Virus record (IMG/VR): IMGVR_UViG_3300037882_001392
Span: 1-20,067 of that record
DNA: 20,067 nucleotides
Direction: 5' to 3' (one strand)
Source of the DNA: a virus
Shown here: positions 7,259 through 13,845 of the stretch, piece after piece
Layout of the letters: each line of letters begins with the position of its first letter
How positions within the stretch are numbered: position 1 is the first letter of the stretch
Notes under the pieces: generated by a model
The model's database searches: none
What the model was told of the DNA's origin: nothing
The model's input: only the letters and a program-made list of their open reading frames with translations
Translations under genes and position numbers: made by a program

Positions 7259-9261
7259 TGCGGAATACCTTGGTTTTGTGGGATTGAAGTGGTTTGCTGG
7301 TCTTGCCCTGAGCTGGCCACATTATTTCCTTGCGGCACGTAATTATATTGTTGTGGAACTGGCATCGGAGTAGAGAACGGAGCGCCCTTCTGAATTGCAA
7401 TCTGTGCCAAAGAAGTCCACTGTCCCATTGCCTGCTCATATGCCATTTGTTCCGGAGGCTTTTCGAATGGAGTCAGATTTACATTTCTGGTCTTCATAAG
7501 ATATGAGAACATCGGAGCCAGATTGTATCCGCCACCAATTGCTGGATTTGTGCCAATTGCCTGCATTCCGGCTGCAAGGTCATCACTGGAAATGATCTTA
7601 TCTGTCGGCAGAAGGCCATCAGAAACTTTGAATGCCAGAAGAGTTTTACGAAGAACAAGCGGATCAATAGGAACAGTACGACCTTGGGAAAGAGAATAAA
7701 TATCTCCCGCCGATTGATACTGGACCATGTTTGTTTTCAGAGTCTCTTTAATGGGAGTGAATACTTGCGCTTCAAGCCCCATAGAAGTCATCTGATCACG
7801 GCCATTTGAATGCGCCATGACATCTTCATACTCATGCAAAGTACGATTGCCCTTTGTAAATTGTCCTTGCTTGCTACGATTTTGGCCATTCAAGGAATCG
7901 CTGAAATCACTAACTGCTTTGATTTCCTGCATTGCAACGCCAGCTTGTTCATCCCGGAACGGAATTGGATAATAAGATTCTTGTAAAGGCTTTCCATACG
8001 CGCGAGGCCGAACTGGAATTTTGGCGCTGGGATTATCTGAATTGATGTGTTCAGCAGAAACCCGACTTGGATCATAAAGACCTCGATCAGAAATTGCGCG
8101 ACGCCGACTGGCAATCATGGAATTCATCAGCGCAGTAGCTACAGATTGGAAGGGCTCACCATTGGAAAGCAAGGACTTTGTCTGATATTTCAGGCCGTCA
8201 TTCTTGGACTGGCCGAAAAAGATAGGAATACGTTGATGTACGTTTGTCTGCATTTCTGCAGCAATGACCACTTGGTGGTTTATGAGTGTAAATTTCCACA
8301 CTTGTGGAGTACCGGCGGATGGAGTAGAGATCTTGAAATCACGAGGAACAATGCGAGCATAGAAGATAGTGACTTCGTAATCATAGCCGGGGTTCTTGGA
8401 ATTTGCCGCAGCTCCAGGAAGTCCGGCCCAAGACATCCAGTTAGTTCCAATCAAATCCGGCTGAGTTGTGATTAGCGGATCAGGATTGATAGCAGGTTCG
8501 AAATACCCACTAGAAGTAGCAACTCCGATGTTGACGGAATCGAGAGCAGCTTGCCGATTTTCCTTGATCAGTCCTGGAATAGAGTCCATAAACAGGAGAA
8601 GATCAATACGACTTTTGCGGCCAATATAACCAGCAAATTCTCCTTTAGAAGAAATCTCTGTCGGTGCAACTCTCGGATCAAAGAACGTGTTGTAAAGATC
8701 CAGGCGACGAATTACATTCCCGCTCCAGGTAACATTGACGGGCTTTCCTTCCTTGCCGCCCTTGTAGGAAATATCAGTTTCAACTGCCTGAGTTACAATG
8801 TTTTCCCACGCAACCTCAACTGCTCCGAGATTGTATTTGAAAACATCTCGAAAGAACATCATGAACTGATCTACCCAACCACCTCGAATACTATTTTCTT
8901 CGATGATTGCCTGCATCTGAAGCGCAGCATCCTGATTTGCCGGATCGGCTACAACTCCAAAAATAGGATTCCCAGTTAGGAACACAGAAGACTGGTAAAC
9001 AACTGCATTTTCTACCTGTGGCTCACAAATAGGAACTGTGATGTTTTGATATTTGCTGGCATCACCATAGACATTGAGTGCTTTATTTAGACGCTGATTC
9101 TGAGTACGATCAGTTTCCCGGGCATAGATCAGATCCATTGCTTGTAGGCGCGCCCGAAGATTCAGAGAAGTATTCTGAACTTGAAAGCATTGCTGCTCAT
9201 ACAAGATAACTCCTGCCTGCGAGACAGAAGTAATTTGAGGAAATGCGGTTGCAGCAGCCAT
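7255..9261 (-). CDS. Portal protein
   Basis: 668 aa from the ATG at 9261. That start is preferred over an in-frame TTG at 9264 because SD AAGGA is then 6 nt away rather than 3. The N-terminal third has helix QNTSLNLRARLQAMDLIYARETD, then VPICEPQVENAVVYQSSVFLTGNP, DQFMMFFRDVFKYNLGAVEVAWE and YNTFFDPRV. This is typical of portal proteins of large podoviruses and related phages. SKNDGLKYQTKSLLSNGEPFQS and the following helix match the stem/clip region. The Gln/Pro/Asn-rich last 60 residues are probably disordered. Portal forms the dodecameric ring at one vertex for DNA packaging and tail attachment. The gene order terminase - small gene - portal - scaffold - capsid agrees. Confidence 0.92.
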   Translation of the reverse strand: MAAATAFPQITSVSQAGVILYEQQCFQVQNTSLNLRARLQAMDLIYARETDRTQNQRLNKALNVYGDASKYQNITVPICEPQVENAVVYQSSVFLTGNPIFGVVADPANQDAALQMQAIIEENSIRGGWVDQFMMFFRDVFKYNLGAVEVAWENIVTQAVETDISYKGGKEGKPVNVTWSGNVIRRLDLYNTFFDPRVAPTEISSKGEFAGYIGRKSRIDLLLFMDSIPGLIKENRQAALDSVNIGVATSSGYFEPAINPDPLITTQPDLIGTNWMSWAGLPGAAANSKNPGYDYEVTIFYARIVPRDFKISTPSAGTPQVWKFTLINHQVVIAAEMQTNVHQRIPIFFGQSKNDGLKYQTKSLLSNGEPFQSVATALMNSMIASRRRAISDRGLYDPSRVSAEHINSDNPSAKIPVRPRAYGKPLQESYYPIPFRDEQAGVAMQEIKAVSDFSDSLNGQNRSKQGQFTKGNRTLHEYEDVMAHSNGRDQMTSMGLEAQVFTPIKETLKTNMVQYQSAGDIYSLSQGRTVPIDPLVLRKTLLAFKVSDGLLPTDKIISSDDLAAGMQAIGTNPAIGGGYNLAPMFSYLMKTRNVNLTPFEKPPEQMAYEQAMGQWTSLAQIAIQKGAPFSTPMPVPQQYNYVPQGNNVASSGQDQQTTSIPQNQGIPQ

Positions 9262-9270
9262 CAAAATTCC

Positions 9271-9534
9271 TTAGAGGAAGAAAGAGAATTGTTTGGGAGA
9301 GACAGGAATTAGCGGAACCGGCGCCAAAAAAGCTGGCCGATCTTTAGGATTCTGGGAAGGAATTGCAGATGCGCCGCGCGGATAAATTGGAAACTCCGGT
9401 TCCGTACGAATCGCCTCCAAGATTAGGAGATCTGTTTCATTTAGCCAGGTCATCGGATAACGATTTTCATGCACAGCTCTAGCGCGCTTAACAGAAGCTT
9501 CAGGAGAGTTTCCAAGAATCGGGGTAATTGGCAT
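9271..9534 (-). CDS. Hypothetical 87-aa protein between terminase and portal
   Basis: 87 aa, unrecognised. The frame is open further upstream inside the terminase gene, but ATG 9534 is chosen because AGGA lies 8 nt before it and because the upstream part overlaps terminase coding sequence. The protein begins MPITPILGNSPEASVKRARAV. The middle is helical (WLNETDLLILEAIRTEPEFP), and the second half is Pro-rich with no clear fold (APVPLIPVSPKQFSFFL). Its stop codon TAA lies within the SD of the portal gene (CTAAGGA), so it is tightly linked to portal translation. No function can be assigned. Confidence 0.75.
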   Translation of the reverse strand: MPITPILGNSPEASVKRARAVHENRYPMTWLNETDLLILEAIRTEPEFPIYPRGASAIPSQNPKDRPAFLAPVPLIPVSPKQFSFFL

Positions 9535-9547
9535 TTGAAATTCCTGT

Positions 9548-11089
9548 CTAGATGGGAGAGTTAGCGCCAGCAGGAAGCACAGGAATGCTATTGTGCTCTT
9601 GCATTTCGATAATACTTCCTGAGATAAGCTGCTCTCCAAACTCAGCAATGACTCGTGGCGCATATGTTAGCAAGTCCAGAATGCCATCTATGTTTGCAGT
9701 TTTCAGCGGATTGAATTGAGAGATTTGGGAATTGACTGGGGCGGAAGTACTTGGATGGTAGTAGAGCTCTTTTGCAAATAGGGACTTGAACATATCTAGG
9801 ATGCGGGAATTCTTAGACCTGGAGCCGGAATAAATCGGGGCACATTCAATTCCGGAAATTCCTCGCTGGAGACAAATAAATTCAAACCAGTAGTTGAGAG
9901 AGTATTGGTATGCATTTGATTCAATTACGACAAGACGGCAATTATGCCGAAGTGCCATTTCAATAGCGGCTAGAATTGTATCACCAGGAGAAAAGCGTCC
10001 TTCCAGAACTTCCATCATGCAAGGTACAACTGCGTTGTCGGTTGAGCGAACTTCGAAATATCCTAAAGAAACTGCGTCCGAATTAGTCTTGTCGTTCGAA
10101 GGATCAATTAGGATGAAGTTTCCAGAGTGCAATTCATCATCATCGAAAGGAAATGCAGGAAGCTTGGAAATATCTACCAGATTGTTTACTGTTGCGTTTT
10201 CATCATTCAGAACTTCTGCAAAAAATATTTCCGGATGCCCCATGTCCAAGTCATTCTGGTATTCCGTAAGCAGTTGTTGCAGCGGTTGCAGATCTTCCCA
10301 GAGAGAAGTGCCATCTGCAAGAATGCCACCAGCAATAAATTTGACCCAGTTGACAGACTTTTTGAGTTTCCGCAATATGGACCATTTTGTGGGATACATA
10401 TTCCCTACAAAAATGAACAAACAGCCATGAGGCGACTTTGCCTTCATTGCCGTGCCGACCATATCTGTTTCTATCTGCTCCGAAATTACTTGAGATTCCG
10501 CTTGAACTCGCGATTGTATATCTTCAAAGATCATTAGGTCCGGACGCTCATTTTTAATATTGAGTCCACGGACTGTAGCTACTGTTCCGGCTGCAAGAGT
10601 GATATTTCTACCGCGGAATCCAAATTTCTTAAGGTCTTGTGTGTCCTTTTCTAGGCCGATCTTCCAATTTCCAAATACTTTCTTTATGTTTTCTTCTTCC
10701 AACATGTCACAGATGTCGGAAATAATGTTATTTGCTTTTGTCTGGGTTTCCGCGCAGACTAGAATGAACTTTCTAGAGGTGAAGAGAAGAACATAGAGGA
10801 CAAAGATTTTGACGAAGGTAGTTTTTGCGAATCCTCGTGGGAGACCGAGGGCAAGTTGACTGAAATCGCGGCTACGGTGGATGTAAGAAAGGAGCCAAGT
10901 CCAGATGCTTTTGTAAACTACAGGGAAAAAGTAACGAAAGAGGGCTGGAAGTGCAAGAGCCGCAAGAAAATCTAGGGAATTCTTTGCAAGATCATGCACT
11001 TCCTGAGCCGTATATTGCTGCTCTTTTGCATGAGGCTCCGAAAGTTCCTCTTTTTTGTCTAATTCTAGCTTTGCAGCCCAATCTACCAT
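9548..11089 (-). CDS. Terminase large subunit (ATPase-nuclease)
   Basis: 513 aa. Walker A LGLPRGFAKTT lies at residues 81-91, and Walker B with catalytic acid (LMIFED) at 185-190. VGNMYPT (228-234) is the coupling-motif region. The C-terminal RNase-H-like nuclease shows acidic positions at ILIDPSND (D329), VVIESN (E390) and IDGILDLL (D468/D472). This is the packaging motor that translocates and cuts phage DNA at the portal. The length is normal. The start ATG 11089 has no recognisable SD: the upstream bases are an A/T run CTAAAAATTTTCC. The stop of the 55-aa ORF is only 9 nt upstream, so re-initiation or coupling is likely. The small-terminase-like gene lies upstream and portal downstream. 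Confidence 0.95.
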   Translation of the reverse strand: MVDWAAKLELDKKEELSEPHAKEQQYTAQEVHDLAKNSLDFLAALALPALFRYFFPVVYKSIWTWLLSYIHRSRDFSQLALGLPRGFAKTTFVKIFVLYVLLFTSRKFILVCAETQTKANNIISDICDMLEEENIKKVFGNWKIGLEKDTQDLKKFGFRGRNITLAAGTVATVRGLNIKNERPDLMIFEDIQSRVQAESQVISEQIETDMVGTAMKAKSPHGCLFIFVGNMYPTKWSILRKLKKSVNWVKFIAGGILADGTSLWEDLQPLQQLLTEYQNDLDMGHPEIFFAEVLNDENATVNNLVDISKLPAFPFDDDELHSGNFILIDPSNDKTNSDAVSLGYFEVRSTDNAVVPCMMEVLEGRFSPGDTILAAIEMALRHNCRLVVIESNAYQYSLNYWFEFICLQRGISGIECAPIYSGSRSKNSRILDMFKSLFAKELYYHPSTSAPVNSQISQFNPLKTANIDGILDLLTYAPRVIAEFGEQLISGSIIEMQEHNSIPVLPAGANSPI

Positions 11090-11098
11090 GGAAAATTT

Positions 11099-11266
11099 TT
11101 AGCGTGGTGTTTGTGCGAGAAGAATACGAATTGCCAGAAGCATCTCTTTTGCATCCGCCTTGTTTTTTTCTAACAGGCGCGCAGAGATTTCCTTCTGTGC
11201 TTCCGTCTGAGCGGAAACCAGAGTTAGCTTAGGTCGAATTTGTGGAAATTTGCGGAGGGCTAGCAT
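11099..11266 (-). CDS. Overlapping 55-aa ORF between terminase genes
   Basis: ATG 11266 to TAA 11099 encodes MLALRKFPQIRPKL, then a long charged helix (AQTEAQKEISARLLEKNKAD) and AIRILLAQTPR. A very good SD, TAGGAG, sits 6 nt before the start. The first 38 nt overlap the end of the small-terminase-like gene in another frame. The protein is basic and helical, with no known family. The strong SD and the lack of any SD before the large terminase suggest that this ORF is translated and that ribosomes pass from it to the terminase. Role in packaging is only inferred from position. Confidence 0.68.
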   Translation of the reverse strand: MLALRKFPQIRPKLTLVSAQTEAQKEISARLLEKNKADAKEMLLAIRILLAQTPR

Positions 11267-11834
11267 TTTGTACTCCTAGGCGTGCGCCGGAAAGTTTGGC
11301 AAGTGCGGAAGATTGAATAGTTACTAGAGTTTGTGGACTGGAAGCAGCTGGAGAATTGATTTCAACAACTTGATTGAATGTATTTGTCGTGAATTGATTT
11401 ACTACGATGGAAGGAATTGTAAGAGATACAGTTTGTTGGGCAGAAGGAAGATCAGAAGGAATGAAGGAACTTTTTGGCTTTGATGTTGCAATTACTTGAA
11501 GGAGACGAGCCAACTTCATCGGGTCAAAAATGAGAGAAAGATTCTGTTTCAGGCGCGCCAGGATTGTATCTTCAAGTTCTTCGTATGCTTCAGTACGTTT
11601 CGATTGTTTTACTAAGTTACTATATCGTAGAGTTGCGACTGCCGCAGAAAAGTCTTCAGAGGAGAGAAGTTGAGAGATGCGGGAAATTGAAACTCCACAA
11701 GCTGCTGCCGTAATTTCTAACGAATGTCCTTCTCCTAGAAATTTCAGCGCACGTTCTTCCGTTGCACTTGATGGCCCAGGAGAAGAAGGACTGAAATTTC
11801 CTAAAGAGCCTGTTGCGGGAAGAACTGCACTCAT
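11229..11834 (-). CDS. Small-terminase-like DNA-binding protein
   Basis: 201 aa. Residues about 27-60 form a helix-turn-helix (ALKFLGEGHSLEITAAACGV followed by SISRISQLLSSEDF), the form seen in phage small terminases that recognise DNA. Residues 65-120 are helical (YEELEDTILARLKQNLSLIF) and probably form the oligomerisation region. The tail of about 80 residues is Ser/Thr/Ala-rich with beta-type VSLTIPSIVVNQF. It is the first gene of the leftward block and is followed within 150 nt by the large terminase, which supports the role. No good SD is seen before the ATG. The C-terminus overlaps the 55-aa ORF. A general HTH regulator is the alternative. Confidence 0.75.
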   Translation of the reverse strand: MSAVLPATGSLGNFSPSSPGPSSATEERALKFLGEGHSLEITAAACGVSISRISQLLSSEDFSAAVATLRYSNLVKQSKRTEAYEELEDTILARLKQNLSLIFDPMKLARLLQVIATSKPKSSFIPSDLPSAQQTVSLTIPSIVVNQFTTNTFNQVVEINSPAASSPQTLVTIQSSALAKLSGARLGVQNASPPQISTNST

Positions 11835-12066
11835 GATGTAGATGCGCTTTTGCAGGAGAAGATCAGAGTATATTGAGGGAAGTTGCAGAAGGGAAGCGGG
11901 GATCGGAAGCAGGGTATAAAATAGGGAAAATTTTTAGTAATATTGGGAGATGTCAATAGGATGAAGCCACGCCCAGGACCAAAAAAGGCTTCGTGGGGGG
12001 TGGCATTTGTGAATGAGATGCATTTGCATTTGTGTTTCGGCGGGACTGGCAGGGCAGACTGGCAAG

Positions 12067-12085
12067 TGTAACAGTTTGTAACAGT
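12067..12085. repeat. Two 9-bp direct repeats, one helical turn apart
   Basis: TGTAACAGT occurs at 12067-12075 and again at 12077-12085, period 10 bp, so both copies face the same side of the helix. They end 6 bp before the -35 box of the rightward promoter. This is the usual place for a tandem activator site. Confidence 0.55.
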
Positions 12086-12091
12086 GCGAGA

Positions 12092-12120
12092 TTGACGGAA
12101 CTAGGTGCATGGCAGATACT
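12092..12120 (+). promoter_or_regulatory. Sigma70-like promoter for the 78/240-aa genes
   Basis: TTGACG at 12092-12097, a 17-bp spacer, and GATACT at 12115-12120 (five and four of six consensus bases). Transcription would start near 12127, about 20 nt before the ATG at 12149. The region is the only good rightward promoter upstream of the first rightward gene. Confidence 0.65.
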
Positions 12121-12148
12121 CTAACCTTATTTGATTGGAGAATATAGA

Positions 12149-12385
12149 ATGGCAAAGCCCTCAATCCTCAAGAGTATCAATGTCGGTAGTACCATTGCCA
12201 TACTCAATTATAGTATGCGGTTGGCAAATGGTGAGATACTGCACTGTGTCCCTGATGCATACCAAAGTCTGTCTGAGGCACATATGGCACGAAACACCCT
12301 AATAAACTTAAAAGTATATCAGGATATTACAATATCTCACTTCAATTTGCGCACCGGACAATTAGATAAGGTTTGGCCTTTCTGA
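12149..12385 (+). CDS. Hypothetical 78-aa protein, first rightward gene
   Basis: 78 aa starting MAKPSILKSINVGSTIAILN. The frame is open a little further upstream, but ATG 12149 is chosen because GGAG sits 8 nt before it in a leader (GGAGAATATAGAATG) repeated at the next gene. The protein looks like a small alpha/beta domain: strands SINVGSTIAILNYSMRL and ITISHFNLRTG, and helix YQSLSEAHMARNTLINL. There is no membrane segment and no recognised family. It is the first gene behind the rightward promoter and so probably early. It is followed by a strong stem-loop. Confidence 0.75.
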   Translation: MAKPSILKSINVGSTIAILNYSMRLANGEILHCVPDAYQSLSEAHMARNTLINLKVYQDITISHFNLRTGQLDKVWPF

Positions 12386-12431
12386 GCACTGCCAATATGC
12401 AGATAATACAATGTCTGCATTTGCTAGTGCT
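12385..12431. other. Stem-loop between the 78-aa and 240-aa genes
   Basis: AGCACT ... ATGCAGA, a 10-nt loop, TCTGCAT ... AGTGCT: an outer 6-bp and an inner 7-bp perfect stem joined by a small internal loop. It begins at the last base of the 78-aa stop codon. There is no U-tract after it, so it is more likely a partial terminator, RNA-stability element or processing site than a full terminator. A smaller dyad CCAC/GTGG follows at 12436-12449. Confidence 0.5.
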
Positions 12432-12474
12432 TACCCCACAATATCGTGGATAGTATCTAGGTGGAGAATATAGA

Positions 12475-13197
12475 ATGTCTGTTATCTCAAATCGTCACAA
12501 CGTGTTTACTTTCGTCGCGGGTAAATCCGATGCACTCACGGGTCAGCGAGTTTGCAAAGCTGGATTCAAGCAAACTGACAAGATGACCAAGGCAGGAGTG
12601 AAAGCACTCACGCCAATCTATGCCAGCATCCCGGAGCTGGATATTTTGTCGGCGGAAGTGCTGGCCGAATTTGAACCCCATGTTCGTGGTTTGATCGCGG
12701 ATACTCAGGACAAAATCCTTTCCAGTATGTATGTCGCGGGGAAGATCAAGGTTGGCGATAGCATCAGTGACGAAGATATCGGCATTGATTCAGTTCTGGA
12801 ATTCCTGAATGCCACGGGTGAGAAGATTACGGAAGAACGGATCGCCGCATGGTATGCAGCCGATGGCATGGCCGAGATTGTGCAGGTGTACACAATGGAA
12901 CGATTGGCGACAGTTGGGAAGATCAACGCGGATCAGGAGTTCACTGACCTTGAAGTGAAAATGCAAAACATCATCACTGCCACCGTGGGCAAATACAGTC
13001 AGGTGTTTGCATCACTGGCAGGGAAGTTCACCAAGCTGTCTGAAGTAGAGGGGAAGCTGGTTCTCGAATTGCTTGGACTGCTGGAACCTGTGGATACCAT
13101 CGGAAAGCGCCTGACTACGAAAGTCACCAAGATGATGCAGCCGAAGGTAGTTATTGCGGATGCCGATGCACTGGATCTGACCACGATGGCGGAATGA
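12475..13197 (+). CDS. Hypothetical 240-aa early protein
   Basis: 240 aa, unrecognised. It is largely helical and acidic. Segments include LDILSAEVLAEFEPHVRGLI, ISDEDIGIDSVLEFLNATGE, ITEERIAAWYAADGMAEIV and LEVKMQNIITATVGKYSQ. No catalytic motif or membrane segment. Codon use differs from neighbours: many CTG, GCG, CGG and GTG codons, against the CTT/CTC/TCT style of genes to the right. This could mean high expression or a separate origin. The leader GGAGAATATAGAATG is identical to that of the 78-aa gene. A stem-loop terminator lies about 90 nt after the stop. Its helix pattern loosely resembles the 223-aa protein at 18465, which may be a distant relative. Confidence 0.82.
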   Translation: MSVISNRHNVFTFVAGKSDALTGQRVCKAGFKQTDKMTKAGVKALTPIYASIPELDILSAEVLAEFEPHVRGLIADTQDKILSSMYVAGKIKVGDSISDEDIGIDSVLEFLNATGEKITEERIAAWYAADGMAEIVQVYTMERLATVGKINADQEFTDLEVKMQNIITATVGKYSQVFASLAGKFTKLSEVEGKLVLELLGLLEPVDTIGKRLTTKVTKMMQPKVVIADADALDLTTMAE

Positions 13198-13237
13198 AGA
13201 CAGTTCAGTAGTGTAGGCTAGACTGGCAATATGGGGA

Positions 13238-13277
13238 TTAGGCTGACTGCCTACTAGCCTAACTGCCTGCTAGCCCG
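13238..13277. repeat. Inverted repeat and tandem 16-bp repeat
   Basis: TTAGGCT (13238-13244) and AGCCTAA (13256-13262) form a 7-bp perfect dyad with an 11-nt spacer. ACTGCCTACTAGCCTA (13246-13261) is followed directly by ACTGCCTGCTAGCCCG (13262-13277), 13 of 16 bases identical. Further TAGGCT/AGCCTA copies lie at 13214, 13598 and 13631. Confidence 0.65.
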
Positions 13278-13284
13278 TAAGTGG

Positions 13285-13320
13285 GGGGTGCCTGTGTCGT
13301 GCAGGTGCCCCTCTTGCGTT
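13285..13320 (+). terminator. Stem-loop terminator after the 240-aa gene
   Basis: GGGGTGCCTG (13285-13294), a 7-nt loop, and CAGGTGCCCC (13302-13311) pair over 10 bp with two G-U pairs. The tail CTCTTGCGTT has only a few T residues, so release may be partial or bidirectional. Position 88 nt after the 240-aa stop fits the end of the two-gene unit. Confidence 0.55.
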
Positions 13321-13324
13321 ACAG

Positions 13325-13419
13325 ATACCCATACATTACAGTATATCCATGTATTCTCTACTGCTAGAGTGTATAGGAATATATAGCTGTATTGTAATGT
13401 ATGTATATCTATGGGGTAT
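13325..13419. repeat. Large nested inverted repeat (cruciform-type)
   Basis: Successive arms pair as follows. ATACCC (13325-13330) pairs with GGGTAT (13414-13419). ATACATTACA (13331-13340) pairs with TGTAATGTAT (13393-13402). TATATCC (13342-13348) pairs with GGAATATA (13376-13383, one bulge). CTCTA (13356-13360) pairs with TAGAG (13365-13369) around a 4-nt loop. The left arm is almost uninterrupted; the right arm carries short insertions. No coding frame explains the symmetry. Confidence 0.65.
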
Positions 13420-13605
13420 AGTTCTTTTCTTTCAAATTTTTATAGGGGGTACAACATAAGTAGAATAGACACTTATACAGATACATCTCTACCAGTCTTA
13501 ACTTTCCCATCATCTCTACTCTACAGAGAATAGGTAATATCTCTATATCTCTATTCGGGATAGGGGGTGCCCTTGACAGGGGCAGGGGGGGGTAGCGTAG
13601 GCTGG

Positions 13606-13629
13606 CGGGTAGTCGGGTTGACGGGTAGA
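13606..13629. repeat. Three tandem CGGGTWGW octamers
   Basis: CGGGTAGT, CGGGTTGA and CGGGTAGA follow each other without spacing. They are flanked by TAGGCT at 13598 and AGCCTA at 13631. A short iteron-like array; a protein-binding role is inferred. Confidence 0.6.
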
Positions 13630-13668
13630 TAGCCTATTCACCTGATTATTAACTAATTCATTGTTTGA

Positions 13669-13816
13669 AACACTGAAGGCGAGAATCTCATGTGCATCAC
13701 AAACACTAGACATTTTACTTCATCCAATTGTTTTCTTCTAGAATGCCAGCTCCAAGCTCTTGTGGCATTCATTGAGTGTAGAAAAGAGCACAGAAAGTAC
13801 AGTGTTCTCAAGAGCT
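13669..13816 (+). ncRNA. Candidate pseudoknotted leader RNA
   Basis: There are three perfect pairings. AACACTG (13669-13675) pairs with CAGTGTT (13800-13806). GAATGCCA (13741-13748) pairs with TGGCATTC (13763-13770). AGCTCTTG (13755-13762), which lies in the loop of the second stem, pairs with CAAGAGCT (13809-13816). The last pairing makes an H-type pseudoknot. It ends some 15 nt before the SD of the 86-aa gene, where a translation-control element would sit. The same stretch can encode a 44-aa peptide, so the two readings compete. Structure is inferred by eye only. Confidence 0.35.
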
Positions 13817-13824
13817 TTCGGTAG
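13690..13824 (+). CDS. Possible 44-aa ORF before the membrane protein
   Basis: ATG 13690 to TAG 13824 reads MCITNTRHFTSSNCFLLECQ, then LQALVAFIECRKEHRKYSVL and KSFR. It has four cysteines and a basic C-terminus. Only a modest SD (GGCGAG) precedes it. It ends 21 nt before the next ATG, which fits an operon. No family is recognised. The frame covers the predicted pseudoknot, so its openness may be accidental. Confidence 0.35.
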   Translation: MCITNTRHFTSSNCFLLECQLQALVAFIECRKEHRKYSVLKSFR

Positions 13825-13845
13825 CACAAAAAAAGGAATTCCATC

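Larger units (their letters stand above)
11835..12148. promoter_or_regulatory. Divergent intergenic control region
   Basis: There are 314 nt without a gene between the leftward late block and the rightward block. It contains a rightward sigma70-like promoter (12092-12120) and paired 9-bp direct repeats just upstream. GCATTTG occurs three times (12003, 12020, 12026; two of these continue as GCATTTGTG). An inverted repeat GAAGCC/GGCTTC spans 11964-11990. A possible leftward -10 TATACT lies at 11867-11872 with a poor -35 (TTCCCT, 17 nt spacer). A leftward TTGACA at 11951-11956 has no fitting -10. The leftward promoter therefore remains uncertain. It may depend on a phage factor. Confidence 0.6.
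13198..13689. other. Repeat-rich non-coding region, candidate origin
   Basis: There are 492 nt with no convincing gene on either strand. From left to right: TAGGCT-type boxes and a tandem 16-bp repeat (13246-13277), a stem-loop terminator (13285-13311), a large nested inverted repeat (13325-13419), and four ATCTCTAC/ATCTCTAT words (13485, 13512, 13539, 13547; the last two in tandem). A G-run segment then leads to three tandem CGGGTWGW octamers (13606-13629). A/T-rich DNA separates the two clusters of boxes. Iterons plus A/T-rich DNA plus strong dyads is the usual composition of a phage replication origin. A transcription control hub is the alternative. Confidence 0.5.

Noticed and set aside
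9535-9663. N-terminal extension of the 87-aa protein into the terminase gene
   Set aside because: A good SD and ATG at 9534 follow the terminase stop closely. The extension would overlap terminase coding sequence by over 100 nt and lacks an SD.
11928-11956. Leftward late promoter at TTGACA 11956-11951
   Set aside because: With a 17-nt spacer the -10 would be AAATTT. The spacing to better A/T words is wrong.
13573-13603. Promoter at a perfect TTGACA in the G-rich part of the repeat region
   Set aside because: No acceptable -10 lies 16-18 nt downstream. The nearest, TAGGCT, is at 19 nt and poor.
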